Shown piece by piece: positions 9,855 to 19,449 of a stretch of DNA of 64,000 nucleotides. Under the pieces are notes generated by a model. That model did no database searches, was not told where the DNA came from, and saw only the letters and a list, made by a program, of their open reading frames with translations. This stretch comes from Pararhodobacter zhoushanensis (GTDB lineage Bacteria; Pseudomonadota; Alphaproteobacteria; Rhodobacterales; Rhodobacteraceae). The position numbers and the translations under genes were made by a program. The stretch spans positions 101,861 to 165,860 of the forward strand of contig NZ_REEZ01000009.1 in the NCBI RefSeq assembly GCF_003990445.1, written 5' to 3'. Each line of letters begins with the position of its first letter. The stretch's first letter is position 1.

Positions 9855-11049
9855 GCCGGAACGTCAGCGCTTTCAGATAGCCGCTCTCGGCCAGCTGCGG
9901 CAGCATCGGGTGGTCCGGCCCGGCAAAGCCGGTGCGGATCAGTTGCCCCTGACGCTGGCCCTTGCCGATCCCGCGCGTGCAGGCCGCGCGGAAATTCGCC
10001 AGATCCGCGGCGTGCGAGCACGAACACAACACCAGATAGCCGCCGGGTGCCACCAAGGGAGCCGCCATGCGCGCCAGCCGTTCATAGGCGCGCAGGCCTG
10101 CGTCCAGCGATTTGCGGCTGGGGGCGAACGCGGGCGGATCACAGACGACCAGCTCAAACTGCGCGCCATCGGTGGCCATCGTCTCCAGCGCCTCGAACGC
10201 GTCCGACTGCCGGGTTTCAAACCGATCCGACGCGCCCATCGCCGCCGCACCCTTGGCAGCCAGCGTCAGCGCAGGCTCGGACCCGTCAACGGCCAGCGCC
10301 GAAGCCGCGCCGCCAGCCAGCGCAGCAAGGCCGAAGCCGCCGACATGGCTGAACACGTCCAGCACCCGGCCACCCTTGGCGAGACGCGCCGCGAAAGCAT
10401 GGTTATCGCGCTGATCGTAGAAGATGCCGGTTTTCTGGCCCCCCAGCAGATCCGCCATGTATACGGCGTTGTTCATATGCACCGGCACGGGGCCATCCAG
10501 CGCGCCGGTCATGACGACGGTTTCTTCGGACAGACCTTCGAGCGAACGCGCACGGCCCGTCGCGTTCTTGACCACCGTTTTCACACCCGTCACCGCCTGA
10601 AGCGCGGCTACCAGCGTGTCCAGATGCGTCTCGGCCCAGGCCGCGTTCGGCTGGATCACGGCGACATCGCCGAAACGGTCGATGACCACACCGGGGAAGC
10701 GGTCGGCCTCGGCATGGATCAGACGGTAGAACGGCTGATCATAAAGCGACTCGCGCAGAGCCAGCGCGTGACGGATACGCTCCTCGAACCAGGCGGCGTC
10801 AAGCTGTGCTTCATGGTCGCGGTCGAGCATCCGCGCGACAATCTTGGATTTGGGATTGACGGTGACCAGCCCCATCTCGCGGCGCTCGGCATCTTCGAGC
10901 ACGGCCAGTGCGCCGGGCTCAAGCCCTGCGGTGCGGCGGTCGAGCACCAGTTCGTCGGCATAGACCCATGGAAATCCGTGACGCACGGCGCGGGCTTCGG
11001 CCTTGGGGCGCAGGCGGACAATGGGGCGGCTGGGGGAGAGCGAGGTCAT
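9847..11049 (-). CDS. Class I SAM-dependent RNA methyltransferase, RlmI/RSP_2647-like
   Basis: The 400-aa protein begins with a PUA-like RNA-binding domain (about 1-85), then a central RlmI-type domain and a Rossmann methyltransferase with the SAM motif VLDVFSHVGGFGLAAL and the catalytic motif VVCDPPAFAP. This layout matches 23S rRNA m5C methyltransferases such as RlmI; the exact target is unknown. I prefer the ATG at 11049 because upstream codons from 11133 add 28 residues that do not resemble a PUA domain. It is followed by the overlapping PIN-domain gene. Confidence 0.85.
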   Translation of the reverse strand: MTSLSPSRPIVRLRPKAEARAVRHGFPWVYADELVLDRRTAGLEPGALAVLEDAERREMGLVTVNPKSKIVARMLDRDHEAQLDAAWFEERIRHALALRESLYDQPFYRLIHAEADRFPGVVIDRFGDVAVIQPNAAWAETHLDTLVAALQAVTGVKTVVKNATGRARSLEGLSEETVVMTGALDGPVPVHMNNAVYMADLLGGQKTGIFYDQRDNHAFAARLAKGGRVLDVFSHVGGFGLAALAGGAASALAVDGSEPALTLAAKGAAAMGASDRFETRQSDAFEALETMATDGAQFELVVCDPPAFAPSRKSLDAGLRAYERLARMAAPLVAPGGYLVLCSCSHAADLANFRAACTRGIGKGQRQGQLIRTGFAGPDHPMLPQLAESGYLKALTFRLD

Positions 11050-11235
11050 GGCGGGCTTTCTGAAACGGTTCCCCTCCCATACCTCTGCCGGGCGCGCGGC
11101 AAAAGCCAAAACCGACAGTGCATATACTGACACCGCCCCGTGCCGGAGGGAGCGGCACAGGGCGGGGATTGTCGATCAGATGCTGACGTCTGAGCGATCA
11201 GGGCCAGATGCCCGGATGATCGCGACCCGAAGGTC

Positions 11236-11403
11236 TTAAGCGGTGTGCGCTTGGCCACCGCGAGCGAACAGGGCAACGACGCCGCGACGCAGCGACTTGA
11301 ACATGTCCGCAACAGCGCGCGCTTGCATGGCACGGGCTTCACGCTCGAGCGTCAGCAGATCGAATTCTTTGATTTCGTACAGGTTTTGAGTGTTCTCGGT
11401 CAC
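11236..11403 (-). CDS. Small conserved protein (55 aa), GTG start
   Basis: The 55-residue product (starting VTENTQNLYE) has a charged helical middle rich in Glu, Arg and Ala (LEREARAMQARAVADMFKSL) and a basic, mildly hydrophobic C-terminus. The GTG at 11403 is chosen because AAGGAG lies eight bases upstream; the frame stays open to 11496, but that extension has no such site. It resembles short helical proteins common in Rhodobacteraceae (DUF1127- or RSP_7527-like), a weak recollection. Function unknown. It is divergent from edd. Confidence 0.6.
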   Translation of the reverse strand: MTENTQNLYEIKEFDLLTLEREARAMQARAVADMFKSLRRGVVALFARGGQAHTA

Positions 11404-11613
11404 GGCCTTGGCTCCTTGCCAGTGCGGGTCCAATCCCGCTTTGCATGAGACATACCTATGCCGCAACGCAGCAAAACACCAGTGATGTATACACAAAGCA
11501 CCCTTGCGTTGGCTGCAAGGCTGGCCAGACCGCTGCCTGCAATGCAGGCTGTTGTGCCCGAAACCTGCGCAAGGATGGTTTCACCGCGCCCCTCGCGGCC
11601 CCCACTCTTGCGG

Positions 11614-11627
11614 CGTTAGCGATAACG
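11614..11627. promoter_or_regulatory. Candidate GntR/LacI-type operator upstream of edd
   Basis: CGTTA-GCGA-TAACG is an inverted repeat 56 bp before the edd start. It matches the GTTA-N4-TAAC pattern of LacI-family gluconate repressor sites, which control Entner-Doudoroff genes in Enterobacteria. A second palindrome, GCCTGCA-A-TGCAGGC, lies at 11535-11549. No regulator gene is adjacent. The rest of the gap from 11404 to 11682 shows no gene. Confidence 0.5.
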
Positions 11628-11682
11628 AGGTATCAGACGCGCAGAGCCCTCCCCCGCATCCAAAGGCAGAGGCATTCTCAAA

Positions 11683-13488
11683 ATGACCCTCGACCCCCGC
11701 ATCCGCACCGTCACCGAGCGTATCATCGAGCGCTCGCGTCCGACGCGCAGCCTGTATCTTGAGCGACTCGCCAAAGCCGCCGAACAAGGCCCGGCCCGCG
11801 CGCATCTGGGCTGCTCGAACGCCGCCCATGCCTATGCAGCAATGGGACAGGACAAGGACGCACTGGCAGCGGCACGTCAGCCCAACCTCGGCATCGTCAC
11901 CGCGTATAATGACATGCTCAGCGCGCACCAGCCCTTCGAGATGTACCCGCAACTGATCCGCGACGCCGCGCGCGACGCCGGGGCCACCGCGCAGGTCGCG
12001 GGCGGCGTCCCGGCGATGTGCGACGGGGTCACGCAGGGCCGCGCGGGCATGGAACTGTCGTTGATGTCGCGCGACACCATCGCGCTTGCGGCGGGCGTGG
12101 CGATGAGCCACGACTGCTTTGACGCCGCGCTCTGGCTGGGGGTCTGCGACAAGATCGTGCCGGGTCTGGTGATGGCGGCGGCCAGCTTCGGGCATGTGCC
12201 GGCGGTGTTCGTGCCCGCCGGCCCGATGGTCTCGGGCCTGCCGAATGATGAGAAAGCCAAGGTGCGTCAGGCCTTTGCACAAGGCAAAGCAACACGCGAA
12301 GAACTGATGGCGGCCGAGATGGCCAGCTATCACGGGCCGGGCACCTGCACCTTTTACGGCACGGCCAACACCAACCAGATGCTGATGGAGATCATGGGGT
12401 TGATGCTGCCGGGTGCGGCTTTCGTCAATCCGGGCACCGGGTTGCGCGAGGCCCTGACCAAGGCGGCCGTCGCCCGCGCAGCGGCGATCACCCATCTGGG
12501 CAATGACTGGCGACCTGCCGGGCATGTGCTGGACGAGAAGGCCTTTGTGAACGGCATGGTCGGGCTGATGGCCACGGGCGGCTCGACCAACCTGATCCTG
12601 CACCTGCCCGCCATGGCGCGCGCGGCGGGGATCCGGCTGGAGCTGGAAGATTTCGACGAAGTCGCGCAAGCCGTGCCGCTGATGGCCAAGGTCTATCCCA
12701 ACGGGCTGGCCGATGTGAACCATTTCCACGCGGCGGGCGGGCTTGGCTATATGGTCGGCGATCTGCTGGACGCGGGTCTGCTCCATGAAGATGTCGAGAC
12801 AGTCGCCGGCACCGGCCTTGCGCGCTATGCGCAGGAGCCCAAGCTGATCGACGGCGCGCTGACCTGGGTCGACGGACCGGGTGAGAGCCTGAACGACCGC
12901 ATCCTGCGCTCGACCCGCGATCCGTTTCAGGCGACCGGCGGGCTCAAGCAGCTTAACGGCAATCTGGGGCGCGGGGTGATCAAGATTTCGGCGGTGGACC
13001 CGTCACGCCACGTGATCGAGGCGAAAGCGCGGGTGTTTTCCGATCAGGCGCAGGTCAAGACGGCGTTTCAGGCCGGGGAATTTACCGAGGACACGATTGT
13101 TGTCGTGCGCTTTCAGGGCCCGCGTGCCAATGGCATGCCCGAGCTGCACTCGCTGACGCCGGTGCTGGCGGTGTTGCAGGACCGCGGGTTGAAGATGGCG
13201 CTGGTGACGGATGGGCGGATGTCGGGAGCCTCGGGCAAGGTTCCCGCAGCGATCCATGTCGCGCCCGAAGCGGCAGCGGGCGGCCCGATCGCCAAGCTGC
13301 GTGACGGGGATCTGGTACGGCTCGACGCGGTAACCGGCGCGCTGGAGGTGCTGGAAGACGGGTTTGCGGCGCGCGAAGCGGTCAGCGCCGACCTGAGCGC
13401 CAACGACTGGGGCTGTGGCCGCGATCTGTTTGCCCGGCTGCGCGGCGGGGCGACGGATGCCACCGAGGGCGCGTCGATCCTGTTTTGA
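11683..13488 (+). CDS. edd: Phosphogluconate dehydratase
   Basis: This 601-aa enzyme converts 6-phosphogluconate to 2-keto-3-deoxy-6-phosphogluconate, the committed step of the Entner-Doudoroff pathway. It belongs to the IlvD/Edd family, with Fe-S cysteines visible in AMCDGVTQG (C113) and [11 protein letters not shown] (C155) and the segment GTANTNQM typical of Edd. Length is normal. The aldolase gene eda, often next to edd, is not in this window. An inverted repeat resembling a gluconate-repressor operator precedes the gene, and a string of hairpins follows it. Confidence 0.95.
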   Translation: MTLDPRIRTVTERIIERSRPTRSLYLERLAKAAEQGPARAHLGCSNAAHAYAAMGQDKDALAAARQPNLGIVTAYNDMLSAHQPFEMYPQLIRDAARDAGATAQVAGGVPAMCDGVTQGRAGMELSLMSRDTIALAAGVAMSHDCFDAALWLGVCDKIVPGLVMAAASFGHVPAVFVPAGPMVSGLPNDEKAKVRQAFAQGKATREELMAAEMASYHGPGTCTFYGTANTNQMLMEIMGLMLPGAAFVNPGTGLREALTKAAVARAAAITHLGNDWRPAGHVLDEKAFVNGMVGLMATGGSTNLILHLPAMARAAGIRLELEDFDEVAQAVPLMAKVYPNGLADVNHFHAAGGLGYMVGDLLDAGLLHEDVETVAGTGLARYAQEPKLIDGALTWVDGPGESLNDRILRSTRDPFQATGGLKQLNGNLGRGVIKISAVDPSRHVIEAKARVFSDQAQVKTAFQAGEFTEDTIVVVRFQGPRANGMPELHSLTPVLAVLQDRGLKMALVTDGRMSGASGKVPAAIHVAPEAAAGGPIAKLRDGDLVRLDAVTGALEVLEDGFAAREAVSADLSANDWGCGRDLFARLRGGATDATEGASILF

Positions 13489-13562
13489 GGGCTGTGGGTC
13501 TATAAGGGTGGCGGGTTTCGCCTTCGGCCGAGACGGCTGACGCCGCCTAGCCCTCACGCGAC

Positions 13563-13653
13563 CCGGCGCGCCGCTGACGCGGCGCGCAAGAAAGGGGGGC
13601 TGTCAGCCCCCCTCTGCGGCTGACGCCGCATTCACCCCCCGAGGATATTTTTA
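13563..13653. repeat. Hairpin cluster with intergenic repeat element (copy A, half unit)
   Basis: Between the convergent edd and MFS genes lie three hairpins. GGCGCGCCGC-TGAC-GCGGCGCGC comes first, then GGGGGGCTGTCAGCCCCCC at 13594-13612, then TGCGGCTGACGCCGCA. The conserved ending TTCACCCCCCGAGGATATTT runs to about 13650. The last part matches the repeats near 19.2, 36.9 and 40.4 kb. It probably acts as a bidirectional terminator. Confidence 0.8.
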
Positions 13654-13666
13654 GACAGAAAATGTC

Positions 13667-14827
13667 TCAGCCCTGGTGGGCGGCGGCGCGGATCGACAGG
13701 GCGCGTGCGGCGAGCAGAGCCAGCGCCAGGACGCCGGCGATCAGTGCGAAAGAGGCGCGCAGCCCGGCAAGTTCGGCGGCGAGACCGAGGGCGGGCGGGC
13801 CGATAAAGTAACCGCCATAGCCGATCACCGTGGCGCGGGCGATGGCACGGCTGCGCGATAGCGGGTCCGACAGGCGACCGGTCATCGCCAGCGCTGTCGG
13901 CACCACGACCGAGCCGCCCAGCCCCATGACGACAAAGCCCGCATAAGCCATCAGCGGGCCATTTGCCGCGACGACGATCAACACGCCGCAAACCGAGACG
14001 ATCAACCCGCCCGCGAGCAGCCGCCGCTCAGGCAGACGCATCGACAGGCCTTGCCCGGCCAGCCGTCCCAGCCCCATGGTCAGCGCCATCAGCGCCGGGG
14101 CGAGCGAGCCTGACCCCACCGCGCCGCCGAGATCGCGTTCGATATAGAGCGCCGACCAGGCCTCGACCGCGTTTTCGCTCATCAGGCCGGCGAGGATCAG
14201 CGCGCCGCCGAGATAGGGCACCAGCCCGAGCAACGCGCGCCCGGCGGGGCTGGAACGGCCGCCAAGGCCCTCGATCGGACCGTCACGCTCGATGGCGATG
14301 AGCGATAACAGCAGCACCAGCCCGGCGGTGACGCTCAGCGTGGTGACCGCCCCTGCCCCGGCGGCGCGGGCCACGCCGGTGAGCGCGGCGGCCGCGGCGA
14401 AGGCCAGCGAATAGAGCGCGTGGTTGAGGTTCATCAGGCTTTGGCCGCGCGCCGCTTCGATGGCAGAGAGCCGCGCGTTCATGAACACGTCCAGCGCGCC
14501 GCTGGCGATGCCCATGGTCATCAGCGCCAGCACAAAGCCCAAGGGCGTGCTTATCGCCCCCATCAGCGCCACCGACAGCCCCATCAACGCAACGAAACCC
14601 GGCAGCGCCAACCGCCCCAGCGCGGTGCCGATGCGCGGCGCGAGGGTCATCATGGTGATCGCCGCGACCGAGCCCCAGATCAGCAACAGACCCAGTGTGC
14701 CATCGTCCACGCCCAGCCCCGCCTTGATGTCCGGCATCGCCGCCATAAACGCGCCCCAGACCAGCCCCATGGCGACGAAGCAGGCGGCAGGACCGCGCGA
14801 GGCAGAGAGCTGGGCAAAGGAGGGCAT
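13667..14827 (-). CDS. MFS transporter
   Basis: The 386-aa hydrophobic protein shows about twelve transmembrane segments in two halves, in keeping with a compact major facilitator. The N-terminal half contains FVAMGLVWGAFMAAMPDIKAGLG, here the first helix and loop. Family members with this start often export small molecules or sugars, but nothing fixes the substrate. It is convergent with edd and divergent from the L25 gene, so it is a single-gene unit. Confidence 0.88.
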   Translation of the reverse strand: MPSFAQLSASRGPAACFVAMGLVWGAFMAAMPDIKAGLGVDDGTLGLLLIWGSVAAITMMTLAPRIGTALGRLALPGFVALMGLSVALMGAISTPLGFVLALMTMGIASGALDVFMNARLSAIEAARGQSLMNLNHALYSLAFAAAAALTGVARAAGAGAVTTLSVTAGLVLLLSLIAIERDGPIEGLGGRSSPAGRALLGLVPYLGGALILAGLMSENAVEAWSALYIERDLGGAVGSGSLAPALMALTMGLGRLAGQGLSMRLPERRLLAGGLIVSVCGVLIVVAANGPLMAYAGFVVMGLGGSVVVPTALAMTGRLSDPLSRSRAIARATVIGYGGYFIGPPALGLAAELAGLRASFALIAGVLALALLAARALSIRAAAHQG

Positions 14828-15001
14828 GGGGGTCTCGCGGTTTGATCTGCGCGCACCCGATCACGCCGGCGCGCCAAGGTCCAGCGCGACGCGGCGCAAG
14901 AATGCGCTTTCCTTTGAGCGGGGCATGGGCTATGGCGGCGCGGCTGCGCATCCACCCTTGGAGGGGCGTGGCGAGTGAAACAGATATTTAGGAGAACCGA
15001 T

Positions 15002-15628
15002 ATGGCTGGTGAGATCCCTGATCTGATCGCCGAGGTCCGGACGGGGACAGGCAAGGGGGCCGCTCGTCAATCTCGTCGTGACGGCAAAGTTCCGGGTGTG
15101 GTCTATGGGGGCGGCGCAGAGCCGATCTCGATCGACTTCAACTATAACTACCTTCTGAAGCGCCTCAAAGAGGGCCGCTTCCTGTCCAAGCTCTGGAACC
15201 TCAAAGTCGAGGGCCAGGAAGACGTGCGCGTCATCGCGCGCGCCGTTCAGCGGGACGTCGTGAAGGATCTGCCGACGCACGTCGACCTGATGCGCCTTCG
15301 CCGCACCTCGCGGATCAACCTGTTCGTGCACGTCGAATTCGAAAACCACGCTGAGGCCCCCGGCCTGAAGCGTGGCGGCACGATGGTTGTGGTCCGTCCC
15401 GAGGTCGAACTGAACGTTCTGGCTGGTGACATCCCTGAGAAGCTGGTGGTCGATCTGACCGGCAAGAACATCGGTGACGTTATCCACATCGAAGACATCA
15501 CCCTGCCCGAAGGCGCGAAAGCGACCATCGCGCGGAACTTCGTCATCGCCAACATCGCGGCACCCTCGGGTCTGCGTTCGGCCGATGCTGAAGACGGTGA
15601 CGCAGAAGAAGACGCCGCCGAGGCCTGA
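15002..15628 (+). CDS. rplY: 50S ribosomal protein L25/general stress protein Ctc
   Basis: This 208-aa protein is the long (Ctc) form of L25, which binds 5S rRNA through its N-terminal domain and has a C-terminal TL5-like beta domain. The opening [20 protein letters not shown] and [11 protein letters not shown] are diagnostic. The ATG at 15002 follows AGGAGAACCGAT; an upstream ATG at 14975 has no such site. The C-terminus is acidic ([14 protein letters not shown]). A canonical terminator follows, and pth lies two genes downstream as in many bacteria. Confidence 0.96.
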   Translation: MAGEIPDLIAEVRTGTGKGAARQSRRDGKVPGVVYGGGAEPISIDFNYNYLLKRLKEGRFLSKLWNLKVEGQEDVRVIARAVQRDVVKDLPTHVDLMRLRRTSRINLFVHVEFENHAEAPGLKRGGTMVVVRPEVELNVLAGDIPEKLVVDLTGKNIGDVIHIEDITLPEGAKATIARNFVIANIAAPSGLRSADAEDGDAEEDAAEA

Positions 15629-15651
15629 TCCTCGCCCGTGGCACGTTCTTG

Positions 15652-15679
15652 AAACCCCGCCCTTTTGGGCGGGGTTTTT
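15652..15679 (+). terminator. Rho-independent terminator of rplY
   Basis: CCCCGCCC and GGGCGGGG pair around TTTT, extended by an AAA/TTT pairing and followed by five T residues. This is a textbook intrinsic terminator, 24 bp after the L25 stop. Confidence 0.95.
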
Positions 15680-15808
15680 CGTTACGGCTCAAGCTGTTGC
15701 TCTCAACGCTTAAATTTCATTTGCCTCCGTCCGGCAACTTTGCAACCGTGGTGTTAACCGGTTTGCGCCCTTGCCGTCAGGCGCCCCCTGAGTGTCGGAG
15801 ATCTGCAA

Positions 15809-16381
15809 ATGGCCTCAATCCTCCGTCTGGCCGCTGTCTTGCCAACCGTAACCTGTGCGGCAGCGCTTTGCCTCTGCCTGCCCGCACGCGCGCAAGACAA
15901 ACCCGATCCCGGCCCCATGGTCTTTCCCAACACCGGAACCAGCCCCGGTGTTCGGGTCGACGGCCCGGAGGCTTTGACCTGCGCCAGCCTGTTCAACTGG
16001 ATCGAGCGTCATCGTTCCGACCTCGCGCCGGATCAGAGCCAGCGTCTGGACGCGATGATCGACGCGATAACGGTTCCGGGCCTTTACACCGTCCCAGCCC
16101 CCGACGCGTGCGTCGCCACGGTGCAGTCCATGGCGCGTGAAGGTTTTGATATCGGCGATCTGGCCCCGCGCCGGACCCTCGGCGTCCAACCCGAATGCGA
16201 GGATCTTGTGCCCTTCGTGCAGTCGCGGATCGGCTTGCTCGACTCGGGTCAACAGCTGGCTCTGCGGCGCGTCATGGCCCGCGTCCACATGCCCCAGCGC
16301 GGCGAAACCCATGACATGATGGCCTGCTTCATCGTCCATGGCGCGCTGGAACGGCTCAACCTGATCGACCAAATGCGATGA
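15809..16381 (+). CDS. Exported protein of unknown function with four mature cysteines
   Basis: The 190-aa product has a signal peptide with a Cys/Leu-rich core and a likely cleavage after PARA (about residue 28). The mature part of about 160 aa contains four cysteines (in LTCASL, DACVATV, PECEDL and MMACFIV), which could make two disulfides in the periplasm. No catalytic motif is seen and I do not recognise the family. A GGAGAT site precedes the ATG. It sits between rplY and pth. Confidence 0.7.
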   Translation: MASILRLAAVLPTVTCAAALCLCLPARAQDKPDPGPMVFPNTGTSPGVRVDGPEALTCASLFNWIERHRSDLAPDQSQRLDAMIDAITVPGLYTVPAPDACVATVQSMAREGFDIGDLAPRRTLGVQPECEDLVPFVQSRIGLLDSGQQLALRRVMARVHMPQRGETHDMMACFIVHGALERLNLIDQMR

Positions 16382-16432
16382 CTCGGCGCGCCCGAATGGA
16401 CAGCCCTGCGGCGGCGCGCTAGAACCGCGCGC

Positions 16433-17110
16433 ATGAAACTTATCATCGGCCTTGGCAATCCCGGCGCGCAATACGCGCGCAACCGTCACAACATCGGCTT
16501 CATGGCGCTCGACCGCATCGCCGAGGACCACGGCTTTACCCCGTGGAAATCGCGCTTTCAGGGCCAGATCGCCGAGGGGCGGTTGGGCGGTGACAAGGCG
16601 GTGCTGCTCAAGCCGCAGACTTTCATGAACCTGTCGGGCCAGTCCGTCGGCGAGGCGATGCGCTATCTCAAACTGACGCCCGAGGATGTGATCGTGCTGC
16701 ATGACGAGCTGGATCTCGCGCCCGGCAAACTGCGCCTGAAACAGGGCGGCGGGCATGCCGGGCACAACGGGCTGCGCTCGATCCATCAGCATATCGGCGA
16801 GGCTTACGGACGCGTGCGGCTGGGCATCGGCCACCCCGGCCACAAGGACGCGGTGGCGGGCTATGTGCTGCACGACTTCGCCAAGGCGGATGAGGACTGG
16901 CTGGACGACCTGATGCGGGGGATCTCGGACGGGGCGCACCATCTGGCTGCGGGCGACGGGGCCAAGTTCCAGAACGCTGTGGCGCAGCGCACTGCGCCGC
17001 CGCGCAACGCCGGGCGGCCTGCGCCGGTGGCGAAAACCCCGCCTGCGCCCGAACCACCCGTCGAGGATACCCGCTCGCCCCTGCAACGCCTCGCGGATCG
17101 CTTCAGATGA
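16433..17110 (+). CDS. pth: Peptidyl-tRNA hydrolase
   Basis: Pth recycles peptidyl-tRNA released from stalled ribosomes. The 225-aa protein has the family start [20 protein letters not shown] with the catalytic histidine at 19, the second motif [10 protein letters not shown] and the third [11 protein letters not shown] proline-rich tail of about 35 residues after 185 is longer than in E. coli and may be disordered. Its stop overlaps the next gene by 4 bp. Confidence 0.97.
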   Translation: MKLIIGLGNPGAQYARNRHNIGFMALDRIAEDHGFTPWKSRFQGQIAEGRLGGDKAVLLKPQTFMNLSGQSVGEAMRYLKLTPEDVIVLHDELDLAPGKLRLKQGGGHAGHNGLRSIHQHIGEAYGRVRLGIGHPGHKDAVAGYVLHDFAKADEDWLDDLMRGISDGAHHLAAGDGAKFQNAVAQRTAPPRNAGRPAPVAKTPPAPEPPVEDTRSPLQRLADRFR

Positions 17111-18135
17111 GTGACCGGTTACGCCACGCCCTACGCCAGCAGGCGGACGCCTGCGCGGGCCTCGGCTCGCCCTTCATGGCACAGCTCTGCACCCTGCTGG
17201 CCGATCGGCTCCAGCCCGATACACCCCTCACCCGGCGACTGTTCGACTGGCCTGGGGATCTGACCTCGAACGCCGCCTCGGTCTCGCTAAGGTTGGCCGG
17301 TGCTCTGCACGCGCTGGTGCTGCAAGGGCACGCAGGGCTGGCGGCGGTTTACCCGCCCAACACCTGCGATGATGACAGCCTCTGGCGAGCCGTGCACGCG
17401 GCGCTTGACACAGACGCGGCGTTCATCGACCGCTTTATCGACAGCGCCCCCCAAACCAACGAAGTCCGCCGCTCGGCCGTGTTGATCGCCACCGGTCACT
17501 GGCTCGCTGCGCGCTATCCGTTGCCGCTTGTGTTCAGCGAGCTGGGGGCCAGCGCCGGGCTCAACCTGAACTGGGACCGCTTCGCACTGGGTCTGGGCAC
17601 CACGACGCTCGGCCCCGCCGATCCGGTGCTGACCCTGACGCCCGACTGGCGTGGCCCGCACCCTGCCTCGTCAACCGTGCGCGTCACCGAGCGCGCCGGC
17701 GTCGATCTCAACCCCATCGACCTCTCCGACCCCGCGCAGCGCCTCCGCCTGCTGGCCTATCTCTGGCCCGACCAGCCGCACCGCAAGGCGCTGACCGAAG
17801 CGGCCATCGCTGCCACCCCGCCGCGCCCGGCCAAAGCGGACGCCATCGACTGGCTGGAGCCCCGCCTGACCCCGCGCCCCGGCCAGCTGCACCTGATCTG
17901 GAGCACCATCGCCTGGCAATATTTCCCCGCCGCCGTGCAAGCACGCGGCACAGCGCTGATCGAGGCCGCGGGGGCCAGCGCCACCACCGACGCCCCGCTC
18001 GCCTGGCTCAGCTACGAGGCCGACGGGAAGTCCCCCGGCGCCGGCCTCACCCTGCGACTCTGGCCCGGCGATCAGACCCTCGACCTCGGGCGCGCCGACT
18101 TCCACGGCCGCTGGGTCGACTGGCGCGCGCCCTGA
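17107..18135 (+). CDS. DUF2332 family protein
   Basis: This 342-aa protein matches the DUF2332 pattern: an N-terminal helical part, the conserved segment [18 protein letters not shown], and [16 protein letters not shown] with a C-terminal [11 protein letters not shown]. The middle looks like a degenerate SAM-methyltransferase fold, and an LGxSAGLN-type glycine motif is present, but activity is unproven. It is translationally coupled to pth through an ATGA overlap, which hints at a translation- or RNA-related role only by position. Confidence 0.8.
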   Translation: MSDRLRHALRQQADACAGLGSPFMAQLCTLLADRLQPDTPLTRRLFDWPGDLTSNAASVSLRLAGALHALVLQGHAGLAAVYPPNTCDDDSLWRAVHAALDTDAAFIDRFIDSAPQTNEVRRSAVLIATGHWLAARYPLPLVFSELGASAGLNLNWDRFALGLGTTTLGPADPVLTLTPDWRGPHPASSTVRVTERAGVDLNPIDLSDPAQRLRLLAYLWPDQPHRKALTEAAIAATPPRPAKADAIDWLEPRLTPRPGQLHLIWSTIAWQYFPAAVQARGTALIEAAGASATTDAPLAWLSYEADGKSPGAGLTLRLWPGDQTLDLGRADFHGRWVDWRAP

Positions 18136-18233
18136 GTTTCATCTTGCCCTCAATACGCCTTTCAGCCGCGACATCCCGCCGCTTCCCGCCGGACGCCTGC
18201 GCGACCTAAACCATCCCCGACAGGGAGAGCCTC

Positions 18234-19115
18234 ATGACCGATTTTGACACCCGCAAAACCCAGGCCGCCGACTGGTTCCGCAGCCTGCGCGACACGATCA
18301 CCGCGCGCTTCGAGGCGCTTGAGGATTCAACCGACAGCGACCTGCCGCCGGGCCGGTTCGAGGTGACGCCAACAACCCGCGACGAAGGCCGCGGCGGTGG
18401 CGGCATCATGTCGGTGATGCGCGGCGGGCGGCTGTTCGAGAAAGTCGGCGTGAACTGGTCCGCCGTGCACGGCACACTGGGTGAGCGCGCGCAAAAAGCC
18501 ATGGCGGCGCGCGGCGTGCCCGGCATGGCGGAGGAACCACGTTTCTGGGCCTCGGGCATCAGTTTGGTCGCCCATATGCGCAACCCGCACTGTCCGGCGG
18601 TGCATATGAACACGCGGATGTTCTGGACGCCGGGGGCGTGGTGGTTCGGCGGCGGGGCCGACCTGAACCCGTGTCTGGAAGTCGCCGAAGATACCGCCCA
18701 TTTCCACGCCGAAATGCAACGCGCCTGCGACGCGCATAACCCGGCCTATTACCCAAGGTTCAAAGCCTGGGCGGATGAGTATTTCTTCATCCCCCATAGA
18801 GGCCGCGCGCGCGGGGTCGGCGGGATCTTCTACGACGACCTGAATTCGGGCGGCAGCGATCACGACAGCTGGGACGCCGACTTCGCCTTTACCCGCGCGG
18901 TGGGCGAAGCCTTCCTGCCCGCCTTCGCCCCCTTGTGCGAAAAGCGCCGCACGACGCCCTGGACCGACGCCGACCGCGAGGCACAACTGATCCACCGCGG
19001 GCTCTATGCCGAGTATAACCTCGTCTATGACCGGGGCACCAAATTCGGTCTGGAAACCGGCCATGACGCCAACGCCGTGTTGATGAGCCTGCCGCCGCTG
19101 GCCAAATGGATCTGA
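18234..19115 (+). CDS. hemF: Oxygen-dependent coproporphyrinogen III oxidase
   Basis: HemF converts coproporphyrinogen III to protoporphyrinogen IX with oxygen in haem and bacteriochlorophyll synthesis. The 293-aa protein carries the family signatures FHAEMQRACDAHNPAYYPRF and FWTPGAWWFGGGADLNP, and GGIFYDDLNSG. AGGGAGAG precedes the ATG. A perfect GC hairpin follows (19128-19151). It stands alone between DUF2332 and the phosphorylase. Confidence 0.96.
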   Translation: MTDFDTRKTQAADWFRSLRDTITARFEALEDSTDSDLPPGRFEVTPTTRDEGRGGGGIMSVMRGGRLFEKVGVNWSAVHGTLGERAQKAMAARGVPGMAEEPRFWASGISLVAHMRNPHCPAVHMNTRMFWTPGAWWFGGGADLNPCLEVAEDTAHFHAEMQRACDAHNPAYYPRFKAWADEYFFIPHRGRARGVGGIFYDDLNSGGSDHDSWDADFAFTRAVGEAFLPAFAPLCEKRRTTPWTDADREAQLIHRGLYAEYNLVYDRGTKFGLETGHDANAVLMSLPPLAKWI

Positions 19116-19127
19116 GGATTTCAGCGG

Positions 19128-19151
19128 TGCGCGCGGGAACGCCCGCGCGCA
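19128..19151 (+). terminator. Hairpin terminator after hemF
   Basis: TGCGCGCGGG pairs with CCCGCGCGCA around AACG, followed by GGTCTTTAC. The stem is strong but the T tract is weak. Confidence 0.6.
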
Positions 19152-19169
19152 GGTCTTTACGTGCGTTTC

Positions 19170-19327
19170 AGGGGGCTTTCAGCCCCCTCTTCGGCTGACG
19201 CCGAATTCACCCCCGAGGATATTTATAGAGCAAAGAGCGGCATTAACGCTTTGTTAACCGCGCCTCTTTGCTCTTCAAATATCCCGGGGGGCGGGACGGA
19301 ACGGCCCGGCGGGGGGCAGCGCCCCCC
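19170..19327. repeat. Intergenic palindromic repeat (copy B, full two-sided element)
   Basis: This fills most of the 334-bp gap between hemF and the phosphorylase gene. Left half: GGGGGCTTTCAGCCCCC hairpin, CGGCTGACGCCG hairpin, then TTCACCCCCGAGGATATTT. A middle of AGAGCAAAGA, GTTAAC and TCTTTGCTCT follows. The mirrored right half is AAATATCCCGGGGGG, CGGAACGGCCCGG and GGGGGGCAGCGCCCCCC. The halves are inverted relative to each other, so the whole could fold as one long hairpin. The remaining 120 bp to 19449 show no gene. Confidence 0.85.
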
Positions 19328-19449
19328 TCGACCTGCGTTTTTTTCACCACGCGGGGGGTTAGGCGCCCATCACACAGGCACTCACGGGACGCACAAGTAC
19401 CAAGTCAGGCCGCGGCGCTTTACGGATGCAGCCCAGGCGATAGACTCCT

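Noticed and set aside
11050-11133. 28-codon N-terminal extension of the RNA methyltransferase
   Set aside because: The extra residues do not resemble a PUA domain; the ATG at 11049 gives the family start.
19170-19327. CRISPR-like repeat
   Set aside because: The hairpins are inverted halves of one element, without regularly spaced direct repeats or spacers.
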